The notes: generated by a model not told the origin, from the letters alone. A DNA stretch of 64,000 nucleotides from Aurelia coerulea (GCA_039566865.1 CM076948.1:21401001-21465000), one strand, 5' to 3'; positions 1 through 9,670 are shown, counted from the first letter of the stretch. Program-made: numbers and translations.

Positions 1-622
1 CCATGGGGTTAGCTGTCGTGTTTAACATTGTAATCTGAAACACGCCTTGAAGATTAGGAATTACCCTACAACGAGTAGCATAGACTCCTGGCATCCCGAA
101 GATTTGTGTTGGTTCAAAATCCATTGTCAACAAGGATACCGATTGGTTACATTTAACATTTACGACAGATTCTGACCGACTTGCTATAATGATTTTGTCC
201 TTTACACGGGCTATTTGTTCCTTCCGAACATTTACACAATGAAGGAAAAGGGCTCCTAACTTGACTTGGCCATTAGCGAAATCGAACTCAACTGATGGAA
301 ACTTAGACATGAAGTCTCTTCCTAATATTACATTGTTGTAACTTTTGGAATCGAGAACTTTGAAATTTTGCTTCACATTTGAGCCTTTTATTGACAAGTT
401 TAAATCAATCGAGCCGCTAATATTCATTGTTTTCCCCGATGCGTCGATTATAAAATGCTGAGAATTATTTATCGAACCTTGGAGGTCGAGCATTTCGAGG
501 GTTCCCATATCTATGACAGAACAACTCGCACCAGAGTCTAATAAGGCATTAATCGTTTTATTTTCGCAACTAACTTTTACAACTGCGGAAAAATCGTTTA
601 AAATGTTATCAGGTCCATATAG
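1..622 (-). CDS. pol: Pol N-terminus: retropepsin-like protease, runs off window
   Basis: This frame follows directly after the Gag UGA, in the same phase, and I read it as open to base 1. It has the aspartic protease signature DSGAS at about 538-524 (preceded by Ala-Leu-Leu) and the C-terminal retropepsin motif ILGRDFM at about 329-309. Retropepsins cut Gag-Pol into mature proteins. There is no ATG near its start, so it is expected only as a Gag-Pol fusion. Reverse transcriptase, RNase H and integrase would lie beyond the left edge of the window. The protease is certain from the motifs; that the whole pol is intact cannot be judged here. Confidence 0.85.
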
Positions 623-625
623 TCA
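620..625 (-). promoter_or_regulatory. Putative readthrough site UGA-CUA between gag and pol
   Basis: The Gag stop codon is UGA followed immediately by CUA. UGA-CUA is the best known leaky stop context in animals. The pol frame is in the same phase, so readthrough rather than frameshifting would join them. Whether a stimulatory RNA fold follows was not computed. Confidence 0.6.
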
Positions 626-1486
626 TTGGTGTTTTGGGCAGTTCTTATCCCATGAATCGTGTCCTCGATTTCCGCAAGCTTGACAGAAACGGGTGGGGCA
701 TTCTCGAACAAAATGTTCTGGGCTTTGGCATGCATGGCACTTTCTGTTTTGTTGTGACAAAGCTTGCCTGTTTCTGCTTGGCTGTCTTTGTTTCCAACCT
801 CTTTGACCTCTGAAAGGGCGATTTTGCATATAATGTGCACTTCCCGTTTCCACCTCTACCCCCTGAGCAGCGAGCGTGATTCCTTTCATCTGTTTCATAA
901 CCCTGTCTGCGACCATGTCAACCATTGTCTGGCTTTCAGCTCCTTTGATTTCAAAACATTCAGCTTTCTTTGATGAATATGATTCAATCCCTGCTGTTTC
1001 CAGTCGGCTGGTTTCTTTTGCGATTTCCAAAATATTAGAAGATTCAAATGATGACAGAGATTTCAATGCCAGTTGCATCTTTGGATGAATGCCCTTTATG
1101 TAATGATCCTTGGCGATTGTCTTTCTGATCTTTTCTTCAAAAGTTGGATAAGCCAATTTCGTCAATTCCATTATTTTAAAGGCGTACGTTTGGGCTGATT
1201 CTTCGGGCTTTCTTCGTCGTTTGTTTAACTGGGTGATAGCTAAGTCTCGATTTTGATGCCCAGCTTCAAATTCTTTTAGCAGCTCTTCAGTGATCTTCTC
1301 AGTTTCTTTCTTATCATCATTGCTCAGCCTCATGTAGATGTCGAATGCTCGGCCTTCCAACCGGCTGGCTAGATACTGTGCAGCTTTCTCGTTTTCGTAG
1401 CCTTTCAAGGCCGACTGCAATTTAATTTTTTCTGAGAATGCTTTGATATCATCAGAGCCATCGAAACACTTTATCTTTGATTCCAT
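623..1486 (-). CDS. gag: Ty3/gypsy-like retrotransposon Gag
   Basis: An ATG-started 287-residue frame. The C-terminal end carries two zinc knuckles: C250-C253-H258-C263 (CX2CX4HX4C) and C268-C271-H276-C283 (CX2CX4HX6C), embedded in a basic Arg/Gln-rich tail, as in nucleocapsid domains. The N-terminal two thirds is a charged helical Gag-like region. Gag assembles the retrotransposon particle and packages its RNA. The frame ends in UGA at 625-623. The same frame continues downstream into the protease without another stop, so Gag-Pol is probably made by readthrough. The reading frame has no other lesion, which suggests a young copy. Gag identity is firm; the exact gypsy clade was not determined. 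Confidence 0.88.
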   Translation of the reverse strand: MESKIKCFDGSDDIKAFSEKIKLQSALKGYENEKAAQYLASRLEGRAFDIYMRLSNDDKKETEKITEELLKEFEAGHQNRDLAITQLNKRRRKPEESAQTYAFKIMELTKLAYPTFEEKIRKTIAKDHYIKGIHPKMQLALKSLSSFESSNILEIAKETSRLETAGIESYSSKKAECFEIKGAESQTMVDMVADRVMKQMKGITLAAQGVEVETGSAHYMQNRPFRGQRGWKQRQPSRNRQALSQQNRKCHACQSPEHFVRECPTRFCQACGNRGHDSWDKNCPKHQ

Positions 1487-1565
1487 TCTGTGGCAGTAAT
1501 GTAAGGGTGTTACTTTATCCGAATAGGAGTTTAGGTTTCGATCATACGAGTACTGCCACAGAATG
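1484..1565 (-). promoter_or_regulatory. 15-nt perfect inverted repeat in the leader overlapping the gag AUG
   Basis: 1484-1498 and 1551-1565 are exact reverse complements over 15 nt, separated by 52 nt. The downstream arm ends at the gag start codon. The upstream arm contains TGGCAGTACTCG, a TGG-initiated sequence where a gypsy primer-binding site would be expected. It could be a leader hairpin controlling translation, or a self-priming arrangement of the kind described for Tf1-type elements. No matching tRNA was identified. Confidence 0.45.
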
Positions 1566-2144
1566 AGGGCCCTAACGGAAAACCTATGCTAACCTAACAA
1601 AACTAATAAAGACGGGCTAGGTACGGGGGTAAACACTCCTACACCGTGCTAGTCTCAATCCCATGCGAAAAAGGTACAATAAATTTGACAAATTTCATCT
1701 ATTTTTATAAAAAGGAACAAAGACAGTGGTTTACGTGTCAAGTTTCAGGATGAGAGAAGGATGAAAACGGAAGAGAGAAGGGCACTCTTTTCTTTCCTGC
1801 TCCTCCTCTGCATATCCCAGATACAAGGCTTCTTCACAGGCTAGGGTATACTTGTTCAAGGAACATTAGAAATAGCTCAGGCTTATCTATCTCACACACA
1901 AACCACAAATCACATTTTACGACCACGTTTGCCGAGTGTCATAGAACCAAATTTTAGCCTCCCTGAACCTCAAACTGCTCGAAGAAAATAGCCAAATGGA
2001 AAATGCACAGGAAATAACACGAATCCCTCAAAACTGATAATTGACCAGATCAATATTTCCAGCAGGCTCTTGTCAAAATCCATCAAAATCATTCAAGATT
2101 TCAAAGAGAATAACTATATTTCGGCGAAATGTTTAGGGTTCTGA
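1566..2144 (-). other. Probable 5' LTR region of the gypsy element (not delimited)
   Basis: Non-coding, directly upstream of the leader. On the minus strand a TATA-like T5-ATA-A5 tract lies at 1702-1713, about 140 nt before the presumed primer-binding site, as expected for an LTR promoter. The 3' LTR is outside the window, so the LTR ends cannot be fixed by comparison. No ORF or other feature is seen. Confidence 0.35.
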
Positions 2145-2177
2145 ATAGACCAGGCGGTGGTTGAGGTAGGTGCCACT

Positions 2178-3025
2178 TCAAGGCGGAGAAATTTATATCA
2201 CTATTTTCAGGTGCCTACTCACGTGAGTATATGGAAAAGTGACGGTGAACGGGGATCTGCTGGGGTTTGAGGGGTAAAAACGGGGGTTCAAATAGTACCA
2301 CTTTGACCAGAAGCCTCTGCGGAGGAGAAATAGAATTATCAGCTTTGCCAGGAAGAGAAATGCTTTCTTTCCTCGACTATGAATGAAATGGCATTGCCAA
2401 TGAGTTGATAATGTTGATTATTGATTTCAATACTAACATGATTATTGTCACGTGACCAAAACTCGCCCTTTACCTTATATGGCAAATATCAGTAAACGTG
2501 AAGTTTCAAGCTTCTTAGCGTTGCAAACTGGACGCAAACAGCATTTTATAGTTGTCTGTGACCTGCAACAGTATCTAAAACAGTTTATGAGGGAAATATA
2601 TACCTATAATATTAAGATTGGAACTCTGTAATGCCAATGGCTCTGAAAATATGAACAACATCGAAATGGATGGCATATTTCTTATAGTCAATCGTATTGC
2701 GGTAATTACAGGTAAATCAATTCTTCCAAACAGCAGAGAATATTTCCCTCAAATAAGAAGACTTTTCTTGGTACCAAACACTGTTGGTTTCAACTGACTT
2801 ACCCCCTCAGTTATCGAATCACTAGAAAATTATACCTAATCATCTACTTCAGTATCTTCTCGTCACTCTCTTCGTCATCATCAAGGACCAATTCGTTATC
2901 CGTTTGCACCAGAGCTTCCTCGATTTCATTTTGGAAAATCTTTTCAATCAACTTCATCTCCAATTTAGCGTCCCAGCCTTGTTGGCGAAGATCTGGTCAT
3001 TCGATCAATGGTCACCGCTTGGACT
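2178..3025. repeat. Left inverted arm of DNA transposon copy 1
   Basis: Reverse complement of 5660-6529 over about 850 bp with few differences. It contains the palindromes CTCACGTGAG (about 2218) and GTCACGTGAC (about 2447). On the minus strand it also holds a better-preserved copy of the transposase acidic C-terminus (about 2990-2850). Confidence 0.85.
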
Positions 3026-3301
3026 ATTGGATCAGTCACTGAACATTGATTCGATCAGCCACCGCTTTTTTTCTTCATCAATTGAAGAGGAGGAAAACAA
3101 CTGCGCAAAGAAGCATTCAAAGACTTTAAGGAATACCGCATCGAGAAAAGGTGAAGTTGACTTCCACAGCCCCCTCCCTAAAAAGTAATTTGAAGCTATT
3201 CAAAATACACCCCGGAAAGTAGCTAACAGTCATGTCGAGCACCTAGGCCAAATGCACTGCAGCAAACAGATACCAGCGATCTGAAGATCAACATCGTATG
3301 A

Positions 3302-3379
3302 AAGTTTGGCGAGAATCTTTTGCCCTTTTGTTGCAATCTTTAGGCAAACGGGGCACAATTTTGTTGGGACACCCTGTAG
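3302..3379 (-). repeat. Truncated end of MITE family A
   Basis: About 75 bp matching the right end of the 7525-8073 element, ending GGGACACCCTG. Inserted within the transposase remnant; the other half is absent. Confidence 0.6.
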
Positions 3380-3549
3380 AAGTTCCTAAAGTCACTACCA
3401 AGAAGGTATAATCAAGCTGATATCATTGCAGATACTTGTCAAGATAATTTGATCAAATTAGGTGAAAGAAGCAAGAGGGGATGCTAAGTACCTCAAAACT
3501 TCACTGATTTCTTGAAGAACGGAGAAAAGAGTGGCGGGTTATCGAAATA

Positions 3550-5172
3550 ATGCTGGAAACAGTTGAAAAAATCGTTTTCCGTCCCGGTGACTCGACAATC
3601 AATCAGCTAATCTCGATAACACACACAATATTTACAGCGTTGGATTGCAATCCTCCTCTTGATGTTCGCTCGGTGTACCTTGATATTTCTAAAGCATTTG
3701 ACAGGGTATGGCATGATGGGCTAATCTATAAATTAAAGCGTTGCGGTGTCTCCGGACAACTTCTAAGTCTTATCAAAGATTTTTTAAAAAATCGCAAACA
3801 GAGACCTGTACTGAATGGACAGAGCTCAAGTTGGGGAGATGTTTCAGCAGGAGTGCCCCAGGGTTCTATTCTGGGCCCTTTATTTTTCTTGGTCTACATT
3901 AATGATCTAACAGCAGACTTGAAGTGCAATGTTAAACTTTTTGCTGATGATACATCACTTTTTACTATCGTGCAAGACTCAAATACAGCTGCCAGTGACA
4001 TGAACCATGACTTAGAGTTGATCAGTAAATGGGCTCATGACTGGAGGATGTCTTTTAATCCTGACCCTCAAAAGCAAGCAGTCGAATTAGTATTTTCAAA
4101 GAGAAAAACTGAAACCAATCATCCCGAAATTCTTTTCAATAACATACCCGTGATGCAAGTAGTCGAACACAAGCATTTAGGAATCGTTCTAGACTCAAAA
4201 TTGTCTTTTTATTCCCATATTAAAGCAGCTATCTCCAAAGCGAGAAAGGGTATTGGTATGTTGAGATTTCTCTCAAGATATCTACCTAGGAACACCCTTA
4301 ACGAGCTATACAAGCTCTATATCCGACCCCATTTAGACTATGGAGATGTTATATACCATGATCCCCCAAAAGAATGCGAGTTCAGCGGAAATTTCACCTT
4401 GTCTAATTTAATAGAAAAGCTAGAATCCGTCCAATATTCTGCCGCTTTAGCCGTGTCCGGTACATGGGGGGGAACATCTGGAGAGAAGTTGTACGCTGAG
4501 CTTGGATGGGAATCTTTAAGTCTCCGTAGGTGGAGTAGACGCCTGACTTTGTTCTATAAAATTGTAAACAACCTAACTCCGAACTATACAAGGGATCCAA
4601 TTCCACCACTTCGGCAGTTTCAGTACTCTCTTCGTAAACCTGACATCATCGGGCAAATAAGGGCAAGAACTGCAAAGTTCAAATCTACTTTTTATCCTCA
4701 TTGTCTGTCCGAATGGAATGAACTTGAACCTGAAACTAGGCTGGCACCATCTGTTGCCGTTTTCAAATTGAAAATGTTATCAAAAATCCGCCCTCCTGGA
4801 AAACCTGTATATGGGATTCATGACCCAAAAGGTCTATCCTATCTAACTCAACTTAGAGTCGGTCTTAGCAAGTTAAATTTTCATAAATTTAAACACAATT
4901 TTAAAGATACCACAAATCCTATGTGTCCGACAAATGATGGTATTGAAGATACGGAACACTTCTTGTTGCTCTGCCCTTGTTTTGATGTACAAAGACGAGA
5001 CCTCCTCGCTGGAATCTATGCATTAATACGACCACTTGGATATGTAAATCTTGCAAATGAAGCTTTACTACAACTTTTATTGTATGGTAATAAAGATTTT
5101 CCTATTTCACTAAGTAGACAAATTCTTGAGCTAACGCTACATTTTATCCATGAAACTGGTCGATTCGAGTGA
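3550..5172 (+). CDS. LINE reverse transcriptase (5'-truncated, Jockey/CR1-like group)
   Basis: An open frame of 540 codons. The first ten or so codons derive from the host transposon; LINE sequence begins near FRPGDSTINQL. RT motifs in order: LDISKAFDRVWH (fingers/palm), GVPQGSILGPLFFLVYINDL, the catalytic FADDTS, then HLGIVLDSKLSF and the thumb, followed by a C-terminal region with a Cys/His cluster (about 4920-4985). LINE RTs copy their RNA at a nicked target. The endonuclease is absent, so this copy is not autonomous despite an undamaged frame. Exact clade not assigned. Confidence 0.85.
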   Translation: MLETVEKIVFRPGDSTINQLISITHTIFTALDCNPPLDVRSVYLDISKAFDRVWHDGLIYKLKRCGVSGQLLSLIKDFLKNRKQRPVLNGQSSSWGDVSAGVPQGSILGPLFFLVYINDLTADLKCNVKLFADDTSLFTIVQDSNTAASDMNHDLELISKWAHDWRMSFNPDPQKQAVELVFSKRKTETNHPEILFNNIPVMQVVEHKHLGIVLDSKLSFYSHIKAAISKARKGIGMLRFLSRYLPRNTLNELYKLYIRPHLDYGDVIYHDPPKECEFSGNFTLSNLIEKLESVQYSAALAVSGTWGGTSGEKLYAELGWESLSLRRWSRRLTLFYKIVNNLTPNYTRDPIPPLRQFQYSLRKPDIIGQIRARTAKFKSTFYPHCLSEWNELEPETRLAPSVAVFKLKMLSKIRPPGKPVYGIHDPKGLSYLTQLRVGLSKLNFHKFKHNFKDTTNPMCPTNDGIEDTEHFLLLCPCFDVQRRDLLAGIYALIRPLGYVNLANEALLQLLLYGNKDFPISLSRQILELTLHFIHETGRFE

Positions 5173-5398
5173 ATTTCTGTAGCCACTTAACCATCCCTTC
5201 ATAAGTCACCCATTTTTGTCCCATAGTTAAAGTAGTTTCTTTTCCCTTATTATCTTTATTTAATGGCCTCGGGGTAGACACAGCCTTTTGCTCCCTGGGG
5301 TTGATCGTCCTAGTAGTATTGTAGAGTAATTTTATAAGTAATGTAGTTCGTAATTTGTATTGTCAATTTTATTTGGAATATATTATATAAAAAAAAAA
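3578..5398 (+). mobile_element. 5'-truncated non-LTR retrotransposon (LINE) with poly-A tail
   Basis: The reverse transcriptase frame is followed by a roughly 225-bp 3' UTR and an A-tract ending about 5398. AAAAAATCGTTT occurs at both junctions (about 3566-3577 and 5393-5404), a credible target-site duplication overlapping the tail. The endonuclease domain and the RT N-terminus are missing, as in ordinary 5'-truncated insertions. It lies inside the transposase remnant of copy 1, so it is younger than that element. Confidence 0.8.
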
Positions 5399-5659
5399 TC
5401 GTTTCAAAATAACGAATGTTCTACGTTGCACAGAAGTATACTTTTTAAAGGAGAACCATCGCTCAAAGTTGACGTTTTCATCTTCTGAAAGCAAGGATTC
5501 ACCGTCGATTAACCAAAAAGAGGTAAATATCAAAATAGCTATGCTCTGGAAACGTGCAATTGAAGAGACATCCATCGGAGTAATGGACATATCTTTGCTG
5601 CCATCATGACATTCATCTTGGAGACTGCACATCTTGCGTGCTAAATGTTGTAACAAGAA

Positions 5660-6529
5660 TATGGATCCAAGCGGACCAGCCATTGATCGAATGACCAGAT
5701 CTTCGCCAACACGCTAGATTGGAACACGCTAGGCTGGGACGCTAGATTGGAGATGAAGTTGATTGAAAAGATTTTCCCAAATGAAATCGAGGAAGCTCTA
5801 GTGCAAACGGTAACGAATTGGTCCTTGATGATGACGAAGAGAGTGACGAGAAGATACTGAAGTAGATGATTAGGTATAATTTTCTAGTGATTCGATAACT
5901 GAGGGGGTAAGTCAGTTGAAACCAACAGTGTTTGGTACCAAGAAATGTCTTCTTAGTTGAGGGAAATATTCTCTGCTGCTTGGAAGAATTGATTTACCTG
6001 TAATTACCGCAATACGATTGACTATAAGAAATATGCCATCCATTTCGATGTTGTTCATATCTTCAGAGCCATTGGCATTACAGAGTTCCAATCTTAATAT
6101 TATAGGTATATATTTCCCTCATAAACTGTTTTAGATACTGTTGCAGGTCACAGACAACTATAAAATGCTGTTGCGTCTAGTTTGCAACCTAAGAAGCTTG
6201 AAACTTCAAGTTTACTGATATTTGCCATATAAGGTAAAGGGTGAGTTTTGGTCACGTGACAATAATCATGTTAGTATTGAAATTAATAATCAACATTATC
6301 AACCCATTGGCAATGCCATTTCATTCATAGTCGAGGAAAGAAAGCATTTCTCTTCCTGGCAAAGCTGAAAATTCTATTTCTCCTCCGCAGAGGCTTCTGG
6401 TCAAAGTGGTACTATCTGAACCCCCGTTTTTACCCCTCAAACCCCAGCAGATCCCCGTTCACCGTCACTTTTCCATATACTCACGTGAGTAGGCACCTGA
6501 AAATAGTGATATAAATTTCTCCGCCTTGA
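5660..6529. repeat. Right inverted arm of DNA transposon copy 1
   Basis: Pairs with 2178-3025. Its inner part (to about 5870) encodes the degraded transposase C-terminus in the plus direction. Its outer part carries the same two CACGTG palindromes near 6253 and 6482. It ends abruptly at 6529 compared with the left arm. Confidence 0.85.
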
Positions 6530-7285
6530 TGGAAGAAGATTTCCATCAGAATTGTTGAAGATTTCTGGGCAGATAAGTTGCCGTCAAGATGAGTCAATGG
6601 TATTTTCCCTTAGCGGTTGGCGATAACGAGTCAGAGCCTCCTTTTCAGACAATAAATGACGTGTAGCGTGTAGAGAAGAGATCATTCAAATTATCCGATA
6701 TTATGTTGGATTGTGATGAAAATAAATGGACAGCAACAACAACGTCAACAACAACCACGTGATATTACAGTTACTGGGAGTTTCCCTTAGCGGTTGCTGA
6801 TATCTAGATTAGGTTTATTAGAAACGAGACTGGTACTCTGAGCAATATCAAGTGTTGCTGTGCTTCTCATTCGGGGCGACTAAACCGTCAGGCAACCATA
6901 ATATTCTTGGTTGGAGGCGGAATCCCGGGGAGTGGATACTTAGTAAATTTCTCACACGGGGATGTGCCATTTTTCAGTGTATAATTTTCACCACTTTCTT
7001 GCTAACGCCGGGTATCAAAAGAAAACAATTTTTTCTAGAAGCGGCTATCGTTTCTGGAGCCGGGTAAAAAGGTTCTGTGGACACACCCCTTTGCAAATTA
7101 AACTCAATCACCCGGGGGCAGAATGCTATCGTTGCCTGGCCGCTTATTCGCTATTCCAAAGTCGAGAGATGAGGCTTAAAGACACATGAGAGAGAAAGCA
7201 CACAGTATCACATATCAACAGGGTCTAACTTGCCTATGGTTGATTAAGAATTGTGACCACCATGTACCACAATGCACTGTATCTA
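6530..7285. other. Non-coding spacer
   Basis: No gene recognised. A phrase TTTCCCTTAGCGGTTG recurs at about 6602 and 6781. Short open frames here have no recognisable domain or ATG context. CCACGTGATA occurs near 6754. Confidence 0.4.
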
Positions 7286-7524
7286 CTGGGCGTCCCAGAA
7301 AAAGTTTGCAGATTTAGTTGGGCTAAGCGATGTGAATTTATAGCTTCAATCAATAGCTAATCATTCTCAAAATGGTCCTCGATAGTTAACTTGAACGTAC
7401 ATACGGTATTTGTCGATATTAATGTTATTGAGAGCACACATATTGATCTTGAAAGCTCCAATTCGCGTCCATCTCCAAACCTGACCTTTGGCCGGTTGAC
7501 CTAAGCAAATTCTCGAAGCACATA

Positions 7525-8073
7525 CAGGGTGTCCCAAAAAAATTGTGCCCGGTTTGCCTGGTGGTGCTCTTCGGATTTTCAATTAAAGTTTGATACTATC
7601 CCCATAAAAATCTGTTGAAAAATGATGGAGCTATGACCTTCAGGAGACCAAATTTGCACGATGACTGAAACCAGCTGTTAGCCATTTTGTGTTACTATTT
7701 TGCAGCGATAAATAGCTTCATTGACTGAAAATGAAACAGCAGCCTCAAATGTCATAGCTCTCGTAAAAATTTTGATAATCCTCGGAGAGTTCCACTAGTT
7801 CTGACCTAACAGAAATTATTTCTCACCTCACGTGAAGATACTTATAACTGCAAAATAGTAAGACAAAATGGGCGACCGCTGGTTTCAGTCATCAAGCAAA
7901 TTTGGTCTTCTGATGGTCATAGCTCCATCATTTTTCAACAGATTTTTATGAAGATGGCAGCAATCTTTATTTGAACATCTGAAAAGCAACATGATATAAT
8001 TTTTTGTCGAGAATCTGTTCCCGTTTTGTTGCGATCTTTAGGCAAACAGGGCACATTTTTTTGGGACACCCTG
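7525..8073. mobile_element. MITE family A, copy 1
   Basis: Near-complete palindrome. Ends CAGGGTGTCCCAAAAAAA and TTTTTTTGGGACACCCTG, with TA before the left end and CA after the right. The inner halves also pair (for example GGAGCTATGAC against GTCATAGCTCC). No ORF. The TA target and termini fit Tc1/mariner-type mobilisation. A second copy lies at 17393-17989. Confidence 0.85.
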
Positions 8074-8107
8074 CAGAAATTATATACTGAAATTGAAGTA
8101 AACCTAA

Positions 8108-8950
8108 CCCTATTTTAACAGGGTAAAAACCCCTGTTTTTCTCCGCAAGTATAACAGCTATGACAATGAAACTCGCACTGCGGCATAATTGAGCAAAGGA
8201 GAATCTAAAAATAGCAACAATCAATCAGTAGTCACGTGATTGGTTGCTAGGCAACCAAAAACAATGTAAATTTTGTGAAAATCGAGCTATTTGCATAAAA
8301 AGGGCTAATTTTTAGCAAATAGCTTGATAAAATTTGCAAAAACCATCCAAATACCTGCTTGACACCATTAATTTGTAGTTTCATATGGTTTCATACGGAT
8401 ATTTGTGGTTTCTAATGAATTAACTAATTAAATAATGAAAAATTGATTCAATGCAAAATTGTTAGCTCAATAATTATGATTTAAAACCATTAATTTCGCA
8501 TATTATTGATGAAATCAAGTACCTTCATCGATATTTGAGGTAATTCCATCAGTTTGCATGCAAAAATTACTCATTCATTAGGAATATGACATCATAAAGA
8601 AAGATGACGTCATAGAAATAATTAACTGCTTATGTCAGCAAATGTAAATAAATTATATATCAAATGAAAGCACTCGTTGAGACAAATTGAATGGTATATA
8701 TATTGTTGAGATTTGATAACAATGAAAGAAATTAGAGCCGTTTTAAAGAATTTCTTTGTGACCACTCTCCAAATATGGGCATGTGGTGGTCATGTGGTCG
8801 AACAATAGGTCTTGAAAATTTTATTTTCTGATTGCCAACTAAATTTTAGGATAAGTCAAGGCGTTTCAGCATTGTAGGTAGCATCGTTTGGGAGCTATTT
8901 AAAACAATCCGACAGGGGGCGAAAAACGCCCCCCCCCGGTTAAAATAGGG
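8108..8950. mobile_element. piggyBac-like MITE family F, copy 1
   Basis: Begins CCCTATTTTAAC and ends AAAATAGGG, flanked by CTAA and TTAA (a decayed TTAA duplication). TTAA targets and CCCT termini are hallmarks of piggyBac elements. Sub-terminal inverted blocks end in GGGCGAAAAACGCCCC. Non-coding. It carries the block CACGTGATT-G-GTTGCTAGGCAAC at 8231-8255 and TGACGTCA at 8605-8612, both conserved in copy 2 at 55550-56412. Confidence 0.8.
8231..8255. promoter_or_regulatory. E-box, inverted CCAAT and RFX X-box cluster within MITE F1
   Basis: CACGTG, then ATTGG (inverted CCAAT), then GTTGCTAGGCAAC, a palindromic RFX X-box. Twenty-four of 25 bases are shared with F2. Function as a host regulatory site is an inference. 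Confidence 0.5.
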
Positions 8951-9099
8951 TTAAGAAACTTCACAATGGGTCACTTCTACCAAGCAGAATATCTAATATG
9001 ATCTAATATTGCTCAGATTTCAAGAGGGTTCACTGTGCTCCAAGAATCTGCCAAAGCCAAAACTCCAAAACTCTAGTTTGGAGGTGGATGTTTGAGCTT

Positions 9100-9480
9100 T
9101 CAGCATTACATGTTTTTTCTTTCATAAGAAACTGGTTTATAAGAAACTAGTACTAGGATGGCGAAAAAATTAAGAAACTCTAGTACTATGCTTGAGAATT
9201 GCTAAGAAACTTTGAAAGCCAAACACAAGGAAATCATGGGAAAATTGTCGTTGAGCCTCTATATTTTAGTAATATTCATGATAGATTTATGTTTTGAATC
9301 AAATAGAACTCTCATTCTCGCTAAAAATTGTGCTGTCTGTCAAGAAACGAGTACTTGGCAGTGATAGAAACTACATGCATCCTAAATGCATCCAAAAAAT
9401 AAGAAATATAATAAGAAACTGTCAGTACTAAACAGCTGAAATTTTCTCGTGAAATTAAGAAACTTTTAGTACTATGGGCT
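9100..9480. repeat. Cluster of AAGAAACT-AGTACT motifs
   Basis: Several irregular repeats of (T)AAGAAACT followed within a few bases by AGTACT(A). The reverse complement of the motif recurs at about 63855-63945. No ORF. Possibly decayed termini of one repeat family. Confidence 0.45.
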
Positions 9481-9670
9481 TATCCAAGTTTCCTATAAAA
9501 GAAAAAACGTGTAACATTTTAGTCAGTACTCAGAGCATGAATATTAGCAAACAAGATATCTATGTTCAAGTTAACTATCAAGGAACATTTGAAAGAGATT
9601 AACCATTGATTAAAGCTTAATCAGCATTGCTATTTTAGCAAATGACATTAGCAAATTTCGGTGCTTTCTT

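Larger units (their letters stand above)
3097..5870 (+). pseudogene. Transposase remnant of copy 1, split by a LINE
   Basis: Three pieces align in order with the transposase of the 32583-37068 copy. About 3097-3220 matches the segment around VDFHSPLP (compare IDFHAPIS). About 3480-3575 matches PQNFTDFLKNGE (compare PRNFSDFLKNGE). 5399-5870 matches the segment RCTEVYF...SKLTF and then MDISLLP...LHILRA, ending in an acidic tail. Stops and frameshifts are frequent, and the nuclease-like segment between those last two blocks is deleted. The LINE at about 3578-5398 sits between the second and third pieces. This is a clear fossil of the same family. Confidence 0.75.
2145..6529 (+). mobile_element. 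Decayed large TIR DNA transposon, copy 1 (foldback-like)
   Basis: The left end begins ATAGACCAGG...GAGGTAGGTGCC, the same terminus as the 31373-37569 copy. Long inverted arms (2178-3025 and 5660-6529) enclose transposase remnants and a LINE insertion. The right arm stops about 33 bp short of the left terminus, so the outermost right end is lost. Both arms contain the 3' end of the transposase gene, so the left arm looks like an inverted duplicate of the right end and not a normal TIR. Non-autonomous and old. Confidence 0.75.
7286..9670. mobile_element. Family J TIR element with two nested MITEs
   Basis: The left end near 7286 (CTGGGCGTCCCAGAAAA, preceded by TA) and the inverted end near 9545-9665 share a sub-terminal block containing TCGATAGTTAACTTGAAC. 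The same pair of ends bounds 14063-15525. Between them lie complete MITE A1 and MITE F1, so J1 is older than both. No coding capacity. The outer right boundary is approximate. Confidence 0.5.

Noticed and set aside
1449..1455. CTGATGA on the minus strand near the gag start as a hammerhead
   Set aside because: No GAAA with a helix II partner follows; it is ordinary gag coding sequence.
2904..3188. 94-codon frame
   Set aside because: Antisense to the transposase C-terminus in the left arm, then reads through a transposase remnant in the sense direction in a degraded frame.
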